Shown: piece after piece, positions 52,097 to 62,310 of the stretch
How the letters are laid out: every line of letters starts with the position of its first letter
How positions within the stretch are numbered: position 1 is the stretch's first letter
Source: Onthophagus taurus
Taxonomy: Eukaryota > Arthropoda > Insecta > Coleoptera > Scarabaeidae
Length of the DNA: 64,000 bases
Assembly (NCBI RefSeq): GCF_036711975.1
Contig: NC_091976.1
Location: 5,704,001-5,768,000, forward strand
Reading direction: 5' to 3'
Program-made: the position numbers and the translations under genes
The notes under the pieces: generated by a model
The model's database searches: none
What the model was told of the DNA's origin: nothing
The model's input: only the letters and a program-made list of their open reading frames with translations

Positions 52097-55000
52097 TTCT
52101 CAAAGAACTTACTATATCAGACGTTGATAACTTAATACCGTACGAAAAATTCGGGAAACGAATTAAATTTCGATGCAATCTATTCAAGTGGAAAGAAGAA
52201 AATGTATGATGTTATGATTGTAGACGCAGTTAAGCAAATACTTATATTTTATTTCTGTGCACTTAGGGTTATTTCACACCTTTAGCATCGACAAAGTCGG
52301 CGGCACAATCAAGTGTGGGTTCATGGCGAGGGGTAAACCGCTGGGGAAGTGGGTGTACAAAATAGGGAAAATGTGGAGGAATTATGGGGAAGTTCGACGA
52401 ATTATGGGGAAGTCTGGGGAGTTATGAGGAGATGCGAGTAATTACGGGGAAGTACAAGGAATTACGGGGAATTATCGAAGAAGTTTGGGGAAGTACGGGG
52501 AATTATTTAGGGAAATTTGGGGATATATTGAAACACGATCGAACACGATTAAACACGATATCTAACGATCGAAGTTACGATGTTCCATAAACAAGCTAGA
52601 TCTAGTATTAGGTGCGCAGTTTCTGTTTCATAAAGGGTGTGTGAATTGTTACTAGTAGAAGCATCGTTTTCATTCAAAGGTAAGATTGAATGAGTATCAT
52701 ATTAAAATTTAAATTTATATTAACATATCGTGAAGAGTCAATGGTGTTAAATTCGCTCGTAAATTCTAATCGCTATCGCTGTTTTCAAGAGGCCGAAAAT
52801 TTTCTACAATTTCAATTAAATGAAAATGTTAAGGAAATTCTTATTATTAGCGGATTTGATAATGAGGTGCTGCTTGGTACGATTGACGAAAATGATCTAG
52901 AAAAAATAGAAGCATTTATTAGAAATGATGAATTACATGAATTACTAACTTTGGAAGAAAAAAATTTGTTTTACGGGATTTTTAAAAATAATCCGCAGCA
53001 ATTTAAATTGCTATCTGGCACGAAAAAACAAATAGTTTTAATTTCCAAATTTTATAAATCCAAATACGAGAGAATAATATCGACTCAGTCTACGCAAACC
53101 GACATAACTGAAAACATTTCTGAGCAGACATTACCACCCCCCTCAGCACAACCATTAAGTGAGACTGCAGCTACAGATCAGGAAACAGAAAAGTGCGTTA
53201 TATTAAAAGCTCTTACGTGCTGGCTTAAAACAAAAGTTAGTCAGGAACAATGGTTAATATTTGAATCAAAATGTAATGGTATAAGCCTAAAAATTCAAAA
53301 AGGATTAGATAAACATTTTTCTTGCACTGTGACTTGCTTTTGTGGTCAAAGTTGCAAAATCCAAAAGGTGTCCAAAAAAGACACTTGTCAACCAAGATGC
53401 TAATATTCATAAACATTTTTTAAGTAAACATATTACTGCGCATACGAACGATCAAATTAATGCACCGGCAACTATTGTTGAAAGTAAACGCAGGGAAACA
53501 TCAATTACTGATTATTTGACGTTGAACCCAAATCCGTGTTCTTCACGTGCAAGTTCTTCAGTTGAAAATAATTCACAAAAGATTATTATACTAGAAAATA
53601 TTTCCGTAACACCAGTTGACCGTACTGACACATCTCATCATGAATGTCTGAAGAGTATTGAAAATATTTACTTTAATGAAACCACCTCGGAAACCGATAA
53701 AGAAAATGTTTCCTCAGAAGTATCCGATTAAGTATCAATCGGCGTAACCGAGTGTGTAACTCCAACAAAGACCGAAATCTCGACTGACACCCTTACACGA
53801 GTTCCTACACGAAAAATTGTTACTCGTAATAATTCTCCCCAGACTAGCTCTTCAAAATGGAAATTAGAAAAGTACGGAAGAAGTGAAAGATCTAAACGCA
53901 AAAGAGACAATATTGACAATAATCAACTGTTTATAACAGACTTTTTTTCTTTACTAAACGACGCAACAAATGTTTTATCTGCTAATCCCAAAATAATTAA
54001 TCAGATCGATGATACTCTTTTTTTTGTCTAAATGTTTTATTTCACCTAATTCATACTTTTAGGTTGACAAATATTACGCTGTATTTTATGAAGAAAGATG
54101 GTACTATATAGGCAAAACTGTTCAAAAAACCGACAGCAAAACGTACAAAATTCAGTTCTTACGACAAGATTTGGATTTTTTTGTATGGCCGAAAACACCA
54201 GACATCGCGGTTGTAGATGAAGAGTATGTATTTTACGGTCCCATTAATTTACTTGGTAACGGCATATTTCAAATTAGCAGACATGATGACGTAGAAATAA
54301 AGAAATTATACAAAGCTTTCAAACAAAATTATAAAAAGCTTTAAATCTGTTTTGTCAGTATTATTATTTTCTGTTTTTATATACAGGGTGAGTCAATAGT
54401 GCGGGGACGGAAGATAGTGGCTATACTATTGAAAATAAAAGAAATGTTTTTATGCCATCATATATTACCATCAAAGCTGTATCGATTAAAATTATTTTCA
54501 GCTATACAGGGTGTTTCACTATTCCAGGACCATACTCAACTTCATTTTTTTAAATGGAACGCTATGTATTTTTTTACATATTCTGATTTGCTGTCTTAAA
54601 TGCTACGACTGCATATCTTGTTTTTAAATTTTGAATGCAAGGTTGCCAAGTTATTATTTTTTTTGTGAAAAAGTTTGAAAATTCAGGTGGTCACTTAAAA
54701 TTCGTTATCTGCATTAATATTGAATATTGAAGATTGCAATTTGGGGTGTCGATAAACAAAGCTTGGGTCTTTCGAACACTGTTCATACTATTGGATATCA
54801 TTGTACAGGGTGTTTAGCAAAAGCGATTAATTTATGCAATGTTTGGAGAACCATAACTTTGTTATTTTAAATGGAACACCCCGTATTTTTCTAAGGTTTC
54901 GGATAGCCTTATTAATTATCTTTCATTTTTGTTAAGCATATGGTATCTCTAATACGTGTACTTTTTGAGAAAATTAGACTGCTTTAAAAATGTCGGCATA

Positions 55001-57795
55001 AACGTGATTTATTAAAAAAAAGTAGGCTTTGAAAAGATTTTTATAGCAATACGAAGTGTCAAACAATTAAGTTTTGATTTCTCTTTGTTTGTTCATAACG
55101 TGTTTCCAAAATCTGTTGTTTGATTAAAATGAATTTTAGTCAAGAAGAACTTATTGATATGGTATATTTCTTGGGTGCGGGAGAGCGAAATCCATTTCTT
55201 GCCTCTAGACTTTACGCTCAACAATTTCCAGAGCGTAGGCATCCTAGGGTTGAAGCATTTGAAAACCTTCAAGAAAGGTTTGAAAGAACAGGACACGTCA
55301 AATACGAAAAAAAAGATCGCGAGAAACGAACCACTCGGGAAGAGAACGAACTTTCTGTATTATTAAAGGTAGTTGAAAACCCGCACACTAGTACACGCAA
55401 AATAAGCAATGAGCTTAACGTCAGCCAAACGTCTGTTTCAAGAATCTTACGAAAATATAAATTTCATCCATACCATATTCAATTAGTACAAGAACTTGAT
55501 GCAACTGATTTCCAGAAAAGGCTAGAATTTTCGGAATGGGCATTAGAAAAAGTTCAACAAGAGTATAATTTTTTTGATTATCTATTATTCAGCGATGAGG
55601 CAACGTTTCACAAAAATGGCTACGTTAACCGCCATAACTTTCATTATTATGATACTATCAATCCTCATTTTATACGACCAGTAGACCACCAACATCGATG
55701 GTCTGTAAATGTCTGGGCAGGGATAGTAGGATCTTGTTTGATCGGGCCGTATTTTTTCGAGGGAAACGTTAACGGAGAATCTTATTGGAATTTTTTGGAA
55801 AATCACCTGCCAGCACTTTTAGGAGATGTTCCACTAAACGTTCGGCAAAGAATGTGGTTTCAGCACGACGGTGCGCCACCTCACTATAGTAGGATAGTTA
55901 GAAGACATTTAGACAGAATTTTTGTTGATCGGTGGGTAGGCAGAGGAGGTCCTGTTAGATGGCCACCACGTTCTCCGGATTTGACAAAATTAGATTTTTT
56001 TTTGTGGGGATATGTAAAAAGCTTGGTATATGAAGAACCACCAACGACGAAAGCAAATATGATGAATCGTATTCGCGATGCGTTTGAAACAATAAACGTA
56101 AACATGTTGCAGAACGTTAATGTTTCATTTCTTAGACGAATTGAAACTTGTGTTCAACAACAAGGAGGCTATATTGAACATTTACTTTAATTTTGTTTTG
56201 TTAATGGTTGTTGCTTAATTCTTCATTGTATTTTTTTTAATATTGTGTATTGCACCTATATCTTTTTCGACATAAACTTACTTATATGTTCAAAAATGTT
56301 GTTCCATAGCCTACATTTTGTAAATAAATCACGTTTATACTGACATTTTTAAAACAGTCTAATTTTCTCAAAAAGTACATGTATTAGATATATCATATGC
56401 TTAACAAAAATAAAAGAGAATTAATAAGGCTATCCGAAACCTTAGAAAAATACGGGGTGTTCCATTTAAAATAACAAAGTTATGGTTCTCCAAACATTGC
56501 ATAAATTAATCGCTTTTGCTAAACACCCTGTACAATGATATCCAATAGTATGAACAGTGTTCGAAAGACCCAAGCTTTGTTTATCGACACCCCAAATTGC
56601 AATCTTCAATATTCAATATTAATGCAGATAACGAATTTTAAGTGACCACCTGAATTTTCAAACTTTTTCACAAAAAAAATAATAACTTGGCAACCTTGCA
56701 TTCAAAATTTAAAAACAAGATATGCAGTCGTAGCATTTAAGACAGCAAATCAGAATATGTAAAAAAATACATAGCGTTCCATTTAAAAAAATGAAGTTGA
56801 GTATGGTCCTGGAATAGTGAAACACCCTGTATAGCTGAAAATAATTTTAATCGATACAGCTTTGATGGTAATATATGATGGCATAAAAACATTTCTTTTA
56901 TTTTCAATAGTATAGCCACTATCTTCCGTCCCCGCACTATTGACTCACCCTGTAGAAAAACTCAATGTTTTTATTTATCAAAGAATATGTTAATTTTTAT
57001 TGAGTTTTATTTGGGTGTTTTACTTAAATGCACACGTGGATATGCCGTCCGAAGGGAGAGGAGGTACGAGTATGTAAGAGGAATTACGGGGAAGTACACG
57101 GAAGTACGGGGAAGTATCGGGAAGTATAAGGAATTATGAGGAAATACACGGAAGTACAGGGAAATACTAGGAATGTAAGTAGGAAGTATAAGGAATTATT
57201 TATCAAAGGGGAAGTAGGTGTACAAAATTTGAACTAGCGGTTTACCCCTCGGTTCATGGTTAGAGAATATTCCGTTTGTAATTAGTCCGGCGCCGAACGA
57301 TGTAAGTTTTTTATTTATATATTTTTATATTATTATGCGGAATGACAACCTGCTTATTGATTTGTTTATATGTTACTTATATGTTTAGCTCAGTTACTTC
57401 TATTAGGCTTGTTTTAGTTCAGAACCGTTCAGAACTCCACAACTCTCGAACTAAAACAAGCCTATTAGCCAATTTTCTTTTTTACTAATGGAACGCAAAT
57501 TATAATTTATAATTTAATTAAGTAATTAGTAAAACGAGGTAATTTTTAGTCTACGCCGCCCACTCTCTGGTCGGAGTTTACCAAAGAAAGTTTAGAACAG
57601 ACATTAAAACAAACCATTAAAGGTCAACTGGTATTAAAATATTTTCAGCAACATCAATCCTTAGACAAAAAACATCAGACAGATCTCGTACATATAATCG
57701 TCGAATGTATGTTTTCAGATAACAAAAAAATTACCGCTGATGTGTTTGAAAAATATGCTAAGTCAACAGTAGAGTTGTTTCCTTCTGAAATTCAG
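52097..57795 (+). CDS. Gene with SAM-like segment, partial; one exon split by element D
   Basis: Exon 52097-52203 encodes LKELTISDVDNLIPYEKFGK, then RIKFRCNLFKWKEEN, a SAM-like helical end. The next exon begins at 52267 (GYFTPLASTKSAAQSS), is cut by element D at 52326, and resumes at 57260 (LENIPFVISPAPND), ending at 57301. A third exon, 57550-57795, encodes STPPTLWSEFTKESLEQTLK and onward to VELFPSEIQ. Junctions are GT-AG and phases agree (107 nt, then multiples of three). Similar proteins are common as multi-copy families in insects, so it may itself be repetitive. First and last exons were not found. The element insertion would destroy the exon unless spliced out. Confidence 0.6.
52341..52525 (+). 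repeat. Subterminal GGGGAAGT/GGAATTA array, left side of element D
   Basis: Short G-rich words such as GGGGAAGT, GGGGAATTA and GGAATTACGGGG recur irregularly, about a dozen times, just inside the left end. The matching array at 57058-57215 has the same strand polarity, so the arrays are direct rather than inverted. Confidence 0.7.
52741..54344 (+). CDS. Unrecognised gene carried by element D
   Basis: The ATG at 52741 starts MVLNSLVNSNRYRCFQEAEN, with a SAM-like part (VKEILIISGFDNEVLLGTI). Then come TQTDITENISEQ and a BED-like cysteine segment (FSCTVTCFCGQSCKIQK). A frameshift or small intron near 53390 leads to ANIHKHFLSKHITAHTND, RRETSITDYLTLNPNP, one in-frame TAA at 53729, a lysine/arginine-rich part, and after an intron (acceptor at about 54062) VDKYYAVFYEERWYYIGKTV, DFFVWPKTPDIAVVDEEYVF and IKKLYKAFKQNYKKL to the stop at 54344. 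A spliced exon with a GTAAGA donor may precede it at about 52680. I do not recognise the product. It may be a captured or domesticated gene, or the element's own protein. Confidence 0.5.
54384..56952 (+). mobile_element. Mariner-like DD41D transposon, 2569 bp, 630 bp inverted repeats
   Basis: Arms 54384-55013 and 56323-56952 are inverted copies that differ at few positions; the outer 200 bp encode the same 66-residue chance ORF on opposite strands. TA flanks both ends. Each arm holds three CAGGGTG starts (54384, about 54507 and about 54806 on the left). The transposase lies between the arms. Near-identity of the arms and an open transposase frame point to recent activity. Confidence 0.9.
55129..56190 (+). 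CDS. Mariner/Tc1-type transposase, DD41D, intact (353 residues)
   Basis: The ATG at 55129 gives MNFSQEELIDMVYFLGAGER. N-terminal helix-turn-helix parts (FPERRHPRVEAFENLQERF; TSTRKISNELNVSQTSVSRI) bind the inverted repeats. The catalytic triad is LLFSDEATF (Asp), MWFQHDGAPPHYSR (Asp) and LTKLDFFLWGYVKS (Asp), with 41 residues between the second and third Asp, hence DD41D. SVNVWAGIVGSCLIGPYFFE and RSPDL are family hallmarks. No stop or frameshift is seen. The enzyme cuts and pastes the element at TA sites. This is the only transposase in the window that looks fully functional. Confidence 0.9.
   Translation: MNFSQEELIDMVYFLGAGERNPFLASRLYAQQFPERRHPRVEAFENLQERFERTGHVKYEKKDREKRTTREENELSVLLKVVENPHTSTRKISNELNVSQTSVSRILRKYKFHPYHIQLVQELDATDFQKRLEFSEWALEKVQQEYNFFDYLLFSDEATFHKNGYVNRHNFHYYDTINPHFIRPVDHQHRWSVNVWAGIVGSCLIGPYFFEGNVNGESYWNFLENHLPALLGDVPLNVRQRMWFQHDGAPPHYSRIVRRHLDRIFVDRWVGRGGPVRWPPRSPDLTKLDFFLWGYVKSLVYEEPPTTKANMMNRIRDAFETINVNMLQNVNVSFLRRIETCVQQQGGYIEHLL
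57058..57215 (+). repeat. Subterminal GGGGAAGTA/GGAATTA array, right side of element D
   Basis: Words GGGGAAGTAC, GGAAGTACGGGG and AAGGAATTATGAGG repeat about ten times just inside the right end. The array is followed by GGGGAAGTAGGTGTACAAAAT, similar to GGGAAGTGGGTGTACAAAAT at the left. Such subterminal repeats are often transposase binding sites. Confidence 0.7.
57404..57464. repeat. Perfect 17 bp hairpin in an intron
   Basis: TAGGCTTGTTTTAGTTC (57404-57420) and GAACTAAAACAAGCCTA (57448-57464) are exact inverted copies around a 27 bp loop, between two exons of the SAM-like gene. It may be a tiny foldback remnant. Confidence 0.7.
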
Positions 57796-57850
57796 GTACA
57801 TACCACATTTGAAATACAAATCCCAACAAATAAATAATAATATTCATAAT

Positions 57851-58046
57851 ATACCGATTGGTAACTTTAATTCTAGGAGATACACCCAACACGGACGTAC
57901 GTATAAGTATACGCGTGTGTGTATATTCGGTGTCGTTAAGTGGGGGATAAACAAACATACTCCGCGCGCATATGCACACACAATAGTATACTTATACGTA
58001 CGTCCGTGTTGGGTGTATCTCCTAAAATTAAAGTTACCAATCGGTA
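57851..58046. mobile_element. Foldback MITE with about 60 bp arms
   Basis: The left arm starts ATACCGATTGGTAACTTTAA and continues through AGATACACCCAACACGGACG to about 57911. The right arm (57986-58046) is its inverted copy with one or two differences. The loop is about 74 bp. It sits immediately after the 57795 splice donor of the SAM-like gene. No coding capacity. Confidence 0.8.
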
Positions 58047-58180
58047 TGTACAGGCTGTCTCATGTAACTGGTTCGTTAGAACTTTTTCAGGTTCCACTAT
58101 TCGTAAAGATTTGATTTTTTTGGGTTGTTCATTCAGAAATTTCGATCTAAAATATTTTCAAGATGGGCGCCACTTCCGGT

Positions 58181-58420
58181 CTACCGGAAGTAGACCATAA
58201 CTTCGCTATTTTAAATGAAATGCTATAGTTTTTATTATACTGTTTAATTGTGCGTGAAAAAATAGGTTGACTTTGATAACAGTTATTGGTACCTAGCGTT
58301 TTTCGTTTTTTTGGTAAATTTCAACATGCTCTTTAAAACTCCATATCTCAGCCAACGTTCATTCAAAAAAGATCTACGTTTACACGATTACTCTTCAGAT
58401 GTTGTCAAATAGACTGTCAT
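58181..58420 (+). repeat. Direct repeat unit 1 (partner 58875-59140)
   Basis: It begins CTACCGGAAGTAGACCATAA and ends near TGTCAAATAGACTGTCAT. The second copy has the same start and the same end with substitutions plus an extra segment of about 30 bp. The start overlaps a palindrome CTTCCGGTCTACCGGAAG at 58173-58190. It is noncoding; the repeats flank TA-element and copia scraps. Confidence 0.7.
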
Positions 58421-58440
58421 TTGTTGTATCGGAGTATCTT

Positions 58441-58790
58441 ATACAGGGTGGTCAACAATTGAATTACTCTTTCTCCATATTCAATGGCGAGAAAGTCGAA
58501 AATTTTAAATGGAACGCCCCATATTTTTTAAGCCTATCAGAAAGAGAATTTAATTCTCTACAAATTATCTATAAACATTCCCATACCTATTTATTGTAGT
58601 TTGCCTCATATTGCGAAATTTATTAAAACATGCACAAAATGCAGGTTTTTTTATTAGAAAGTTATGGAATTTTGGAGGTTTTGGGTCCATGTTTGTATTA
58701 TTGTTGTCATTAGTTACATTTGACGACGGGTGTAAGTCTGGGTGTAAGTCATTGAACATCATGGTAAATTACAGTTTTGAATCCAATAAC
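58441..58790. other. Mixed scrap with an ACAGGGTGGTCAACA-type end
   Basis: ACAGGGTGGTCAACAATTGA at 58443 follows TAT and resembles the outer ends of the mariner-like elements here, but no partner end was found before copia sequence begins. There is no coding signal except shadows. Confidence 0.35.
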
Positions 58791-58794
58791 ATAG

Positions 58795-58870
58795 ATTTTG
58801 CTTTTTCAATAAGTGTTCTGTTTGCTCTTTTAGTAACTCCGTTTGGTTGAGGTGTGTACCTTGTTGTGTT
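58795..58870 (-). pseudogene. Copia integrase scrap (reverse strand)
   Basis: The minus-strand reading RYTPQPNGVTKRANRTLIEK, then AKSMLLDSKL, is the Glu region of a Ty1/copia integrase. It is only about 25 codons long and bordered by direct repeat unit 2. It is in the opposite orientation to the copia piece at 59140. Confidence 0.65.
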
Positions 58871-58874
58871 CTGG

Positions 58875-59140
58875 CTACCGGAAGTAGACCATAACTTCGT
58901 TATTTTAAACGGAATGCTATAGTTTTTATTGCACCTTTTAATTGTACGTAAAAAAATATGTTGACTTTCATAAAAGTTATAGGTACCTAACCTTTTTCGT
59001 TTTTGAGTTATTTTGATTTTAAGGTTTTGTTGGCAAATTTCACCATGCTCTTTAAAACCCTATATCCCAGCCAACATTCATTCAAAAAAGCTCTAAATTG
59101 GCACGTTTACTCTTCAGATGCTCTCAAATAGATTTTCATG
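58875..59140 (+). repeat. Direct repeat unit 2 (partner 58181-58420)
   Basis: Same orientation and content as unit 1, with an added stretch around 59005-59035. It begins exactly where a reverse-strand copia integrase piece ends and stops where a plus-strand copia piece begins, so it marks a rearrangement or insertion junction. Confidence 0.7.
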
Positions 59141-59424
59141 GATGTATTGCATACAACTTAAAACCAAAACAATTAAGGAAGAAGTTCGACTCAAACGCTG
59201 ACACCTGCATAATGATAGGATACACTGCTAATGGCTATCAACTTTGGGACCTAACAAACAAGAAAATAATTTATGGAGAAAGTATCATTTTCGACGAAAA
59301 TAAAAACATCAATGACCCGACTGAAACACCAATCGAATTAAATGAAGAACCGACACGTGAAGAAACAGAAGATGAAGAAAATGAAACAGAAGAGGAAAGA
59401 GATTATTGGGGTGATCTATACTAA
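59140..59424 (+). pseudogene. Copia integrase-RT linker fragment
   Basis: The frame FHGCIAYNLKPKQLRKKFDS, CIMIGYTANGYQLWDLTNKK and IIYGESIIFDENKN is the typical segment after the copia integrase core. An acidic stretch and a stop at 59424 follow. The frame is open but isolated. Confidence 0.75.
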
Positions 59425-59542
59425 TCTTTATTTTTCTAACAAATCCCCATTTAAGGATGGGTGCAATTATCCTTAGGCGTTAATGGGTTAAGCTGGGCGT
59501 TACTGTATATATATATAATTTCATTCCGATATTTTTTGACAG

Positions 59543-62227
59543 CTAAACAAAGGGAGAGTTTATTGGAGGAAGTTGGTGTCCACAAACAAGACGATTTATC
59601 ACCAAAAGCCCAACATTTATACAGGAAAGCAGTGATGTATAAGAGGAAATTCCAGCGCCAGTGTATAACATCCCAAAGAAATAAACGAAAATTATTACCA
59701 AAGAGACAACTTTTTAAGCAGTCAATTTCAAGTTTAGACAGACTAAAACAATCCTTTTTTTTTGAGCCAATACGACAACGAAGAAAGAAGGTTGCAGGGG
59801 AGGCGTTATACGCTTGATGACAAAATATTGGCATTAAATTTAATGCTACAAAATGGAAAGGGGTATAAGGTGTTAGGAGATATCTTCACCTTGCCATCCA
59901 AAAGGACAGTGCAAAGGGTTTTAAAGAATGTTCCTCTACGGCCAGTACTACATCAAGCAATTTTAAATGTAATTCAAACAACAGTTAAATATTTCACCAA
60001 CGAAAAGGATAAATTCTGTATTTTGTTGTTTGATGAAATGAGCATCCAACCACATTTACAATATAACACTACGGAAGATGTAGTATATGGATTTGAAGAT
60101 TATGGTCTAGAGCGATCAAATAAAATTGCCAACCATGTTCAGGTGAGTGAATATATCACTATATAAAAACGATTTCAGATATGATTCTATTTTTTTATAG
60201 GTGTTTATGCTTCGTGGCATTCACTCAAAATGGAAGCAGCCAATTTATTTCAATTTCTGTAAAGTGCTACAATTGCTTTTAAAATCCAAACTATAATAAA
60301 AGAAATTGTATTGGCAGTAGAAGAAGTTGGATTACACATTGTCGCCACAGTTTGTGACCAAGGCCGAAATAATAGTAGTGCTATTAAATGTTTAGTGAAT
60401 GAAACGAAAGAAAAATAGAAAAACAGGGTGAGGAATTGTACGATTATGTGTTTGCAGTAGGCAATCAAAAAATAATACCACTTTTTGACGTTCCTCATCT
60501 ACTGAAAGGCGTCAGAAATAATTTATTGCAAGCAGATTTGCATTTTAAGAAGGATCATGTACATCATGTAAGTAAGCATCATCAACATCAAATAACATTT
60601 ATTTCTTCTTGTCATTACTTTTCACACAATTATTCATTGGTATTTCTGTTTTAGATTGCTAAATGGAAAGATATTATACAAATCTATAAAATGGACCCAC
60701 ATACGGGAGTATTCCGAATACTAACCAAAATTACAGAAGAAGCTTCAATATCTTTTCAAATACACGTTTTTAAAGTGAGGACACAAGTTAATATTTTAAA
60801 AGTTAAATCTATTTTTCATTACAAACATATAACTTAATTTGGGTTGAGATTGACGATAAATATTTAAACATTTTGACTTTATGCATATTTTAGGGTGGAC
60901 TGTTGAAAATAATGAAGAATTGGGTGGAGTCAAAACCATGAAATTAGATGAGTCTGCATTAGGAACGGCACAATGCTGTTTATTCTTTGACTCCCTCTTC
61001 GACAGCTTAAATGGTCACTCACAATACAACAACTCTAAACCATTAAGGAAGGGGGTTTCAAATAAATCAGAACACCATTCATTTTGGAGTACAGCATTAA
61101 AGGTTCTTGATTCAATGACATTTCATTTTCCTAATGGCAGACGTTCTATACCACCATCCATTAAAAATTTTATTTTAACAATAAAAAATGTTCGGCTGTA
61201 TTATAAAAAATGTACAGAATTAAACTTTAAAATAATCTACCCACGAACAGCCAATCAAGATCCACTAGAAAATTTTTTCGCTAAAGTGAGGATGGCTGGA
61301 TACAGGTACAATAATCCAACTCCAACTCATTTTTTAAATATATACAGAAGTATTTTAATGTATGGCATGTCGTCATCCCATTCCATAGGGAAGAATTGTG
61401 AGAACGACAATTCCGAATTGTTTTTTTACATTAAAAACGTTTGTTACTCAGGTAATATTATATATATATTTTTTTTTATACTAAGGGCCGTTTTATTCTA
61501 ACAAACTAACCTGTAACTTATCATACACATAAATGTAAAAATGGGTTTATTCACTGCATTCATGTATTTGTCGTACGAGTACTCTAGTTTCCTGAAAATC
61601 TACATCACTATTTCGTACCGGCCCTAAGGCTTACTTCTTATACATTCAATTAAATATTTTTTTCAGTCGCCACATTCGGAGGCTGAAGAAACAAGGAAAG
61701 AATTTATTATTCCAGAAGGTTGCCTATCAAATCATCCTGCAAGGAAGGCCATCCTTGCATATGTAAGCGAATACATACTGAAAAAAATGTATCCATCCAT
61801 TAAGCAATGTATTTTATGTAAGTATAACTTCATAGAATCAAACGCGTCATCGGTAGACATGTACAAACTGATACTAGAAAAAGAGTACAATGTGGAAAAG
61901 CGAAGATTATTATATGTCAAAAAAAGTTTTATGGATAAATTATTTTTGGCATACAAAATAATATTATATGTGTTAGGCAATCATCTACACAATAGAAATA
62001 TTAAGAGAAGAATACATGAAACTGTTAAGAAGAATATAGTATTTGACTTAGAGAAGTGTGAACACACTACATCAATACTAAATAAAATTTTAACGCATTT
62101 TATTGCGATAATTATTCACAACTATGTTAAACAAGTGAATTTAACAATGGTAGGGAGGGAGAACCGCTCCTCAAAAGCAAGGCAAAGGCAATATATTTTC
62201 AACAAGCAATGGAGATTGCTAAAATAA
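59543..62227 (+). pseudogene. P-element-like (THAP9-type) transposase gene, at least five exons
   Basis: Exons with GT-AG borders are 59543-60142, 60201-60567, 60655-about 60770, 60894-61451 and 61667-62227. Motifs in order: GRRYTLDDKILALNLMLQ, NGKGYKVL, LLFDEMSIQPHLQYNTTED (Asp), GFEDYG, NKIANHVQVFMLRGIHSKWK, VATVCDQGRNNSSAIKCL (Asp), IPLFDVPHLLKGVRNNLL, FFDSLFDSLNG, SFWSTALKVLDSM and NQDPLENFFAKVRMAGYRYN (Glu region). Frameshifts near 59760 (a T run), 60260 and 60420 disable it. The N-terminal THAP zinc-finger exon was not found, so the 5' end is missing or further left. P-type transposases are GTP-dependent DDE-like enzymes producing 8 bp duplications; the ends were not located. Confidence 0.8.
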
Positions 62228-62310
62228 AATGAAAAAAAAAATAATATATATGTAAAAAAAGTTCAATATCATTACATTAGGCAGTTGTGTTATAAGAAAC
62301 CAAATTTGTA

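Larger units (their letters stand above)
52327..57251 (+). mobile_element. Element D: 8 bp duplication, gene-bearing DNA element, about 2.35 kb net
   Basis: The ends CGAGGGGTAAACCGCT are inverted (52327-52342 and 57236-57251). GTTCATGG flanks both sides (52319-52326 and 57252-57259). Inside the ends are irregular GGGGAAGTAC/GGAATTAC arrays on both sides. The interior carries a multi-exon gene and a nested DD41D transposon (54384-56952). An 8 bp duplication is used by hAT, P, Merlin and Zisupton elements; the superfamily was not recognised. Confidence 0.75.

Noticed and set aside
52341-52525. G-rich GGGGAAGT array as telomeric repeat or satellite
   Set aside because: Units are irregular, few, and occur symmetrically just inside the ends of element D, which fits subterminal transposon repeats better. 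Insect telomere repeat TTAGG is not present.
54399-54599. 66-residue ORF identical to one at 56737-56937 on the other strand
   Set aside because: It is the same inverted-repeat arm read twice; no family match and no expectation of coding in the arm.
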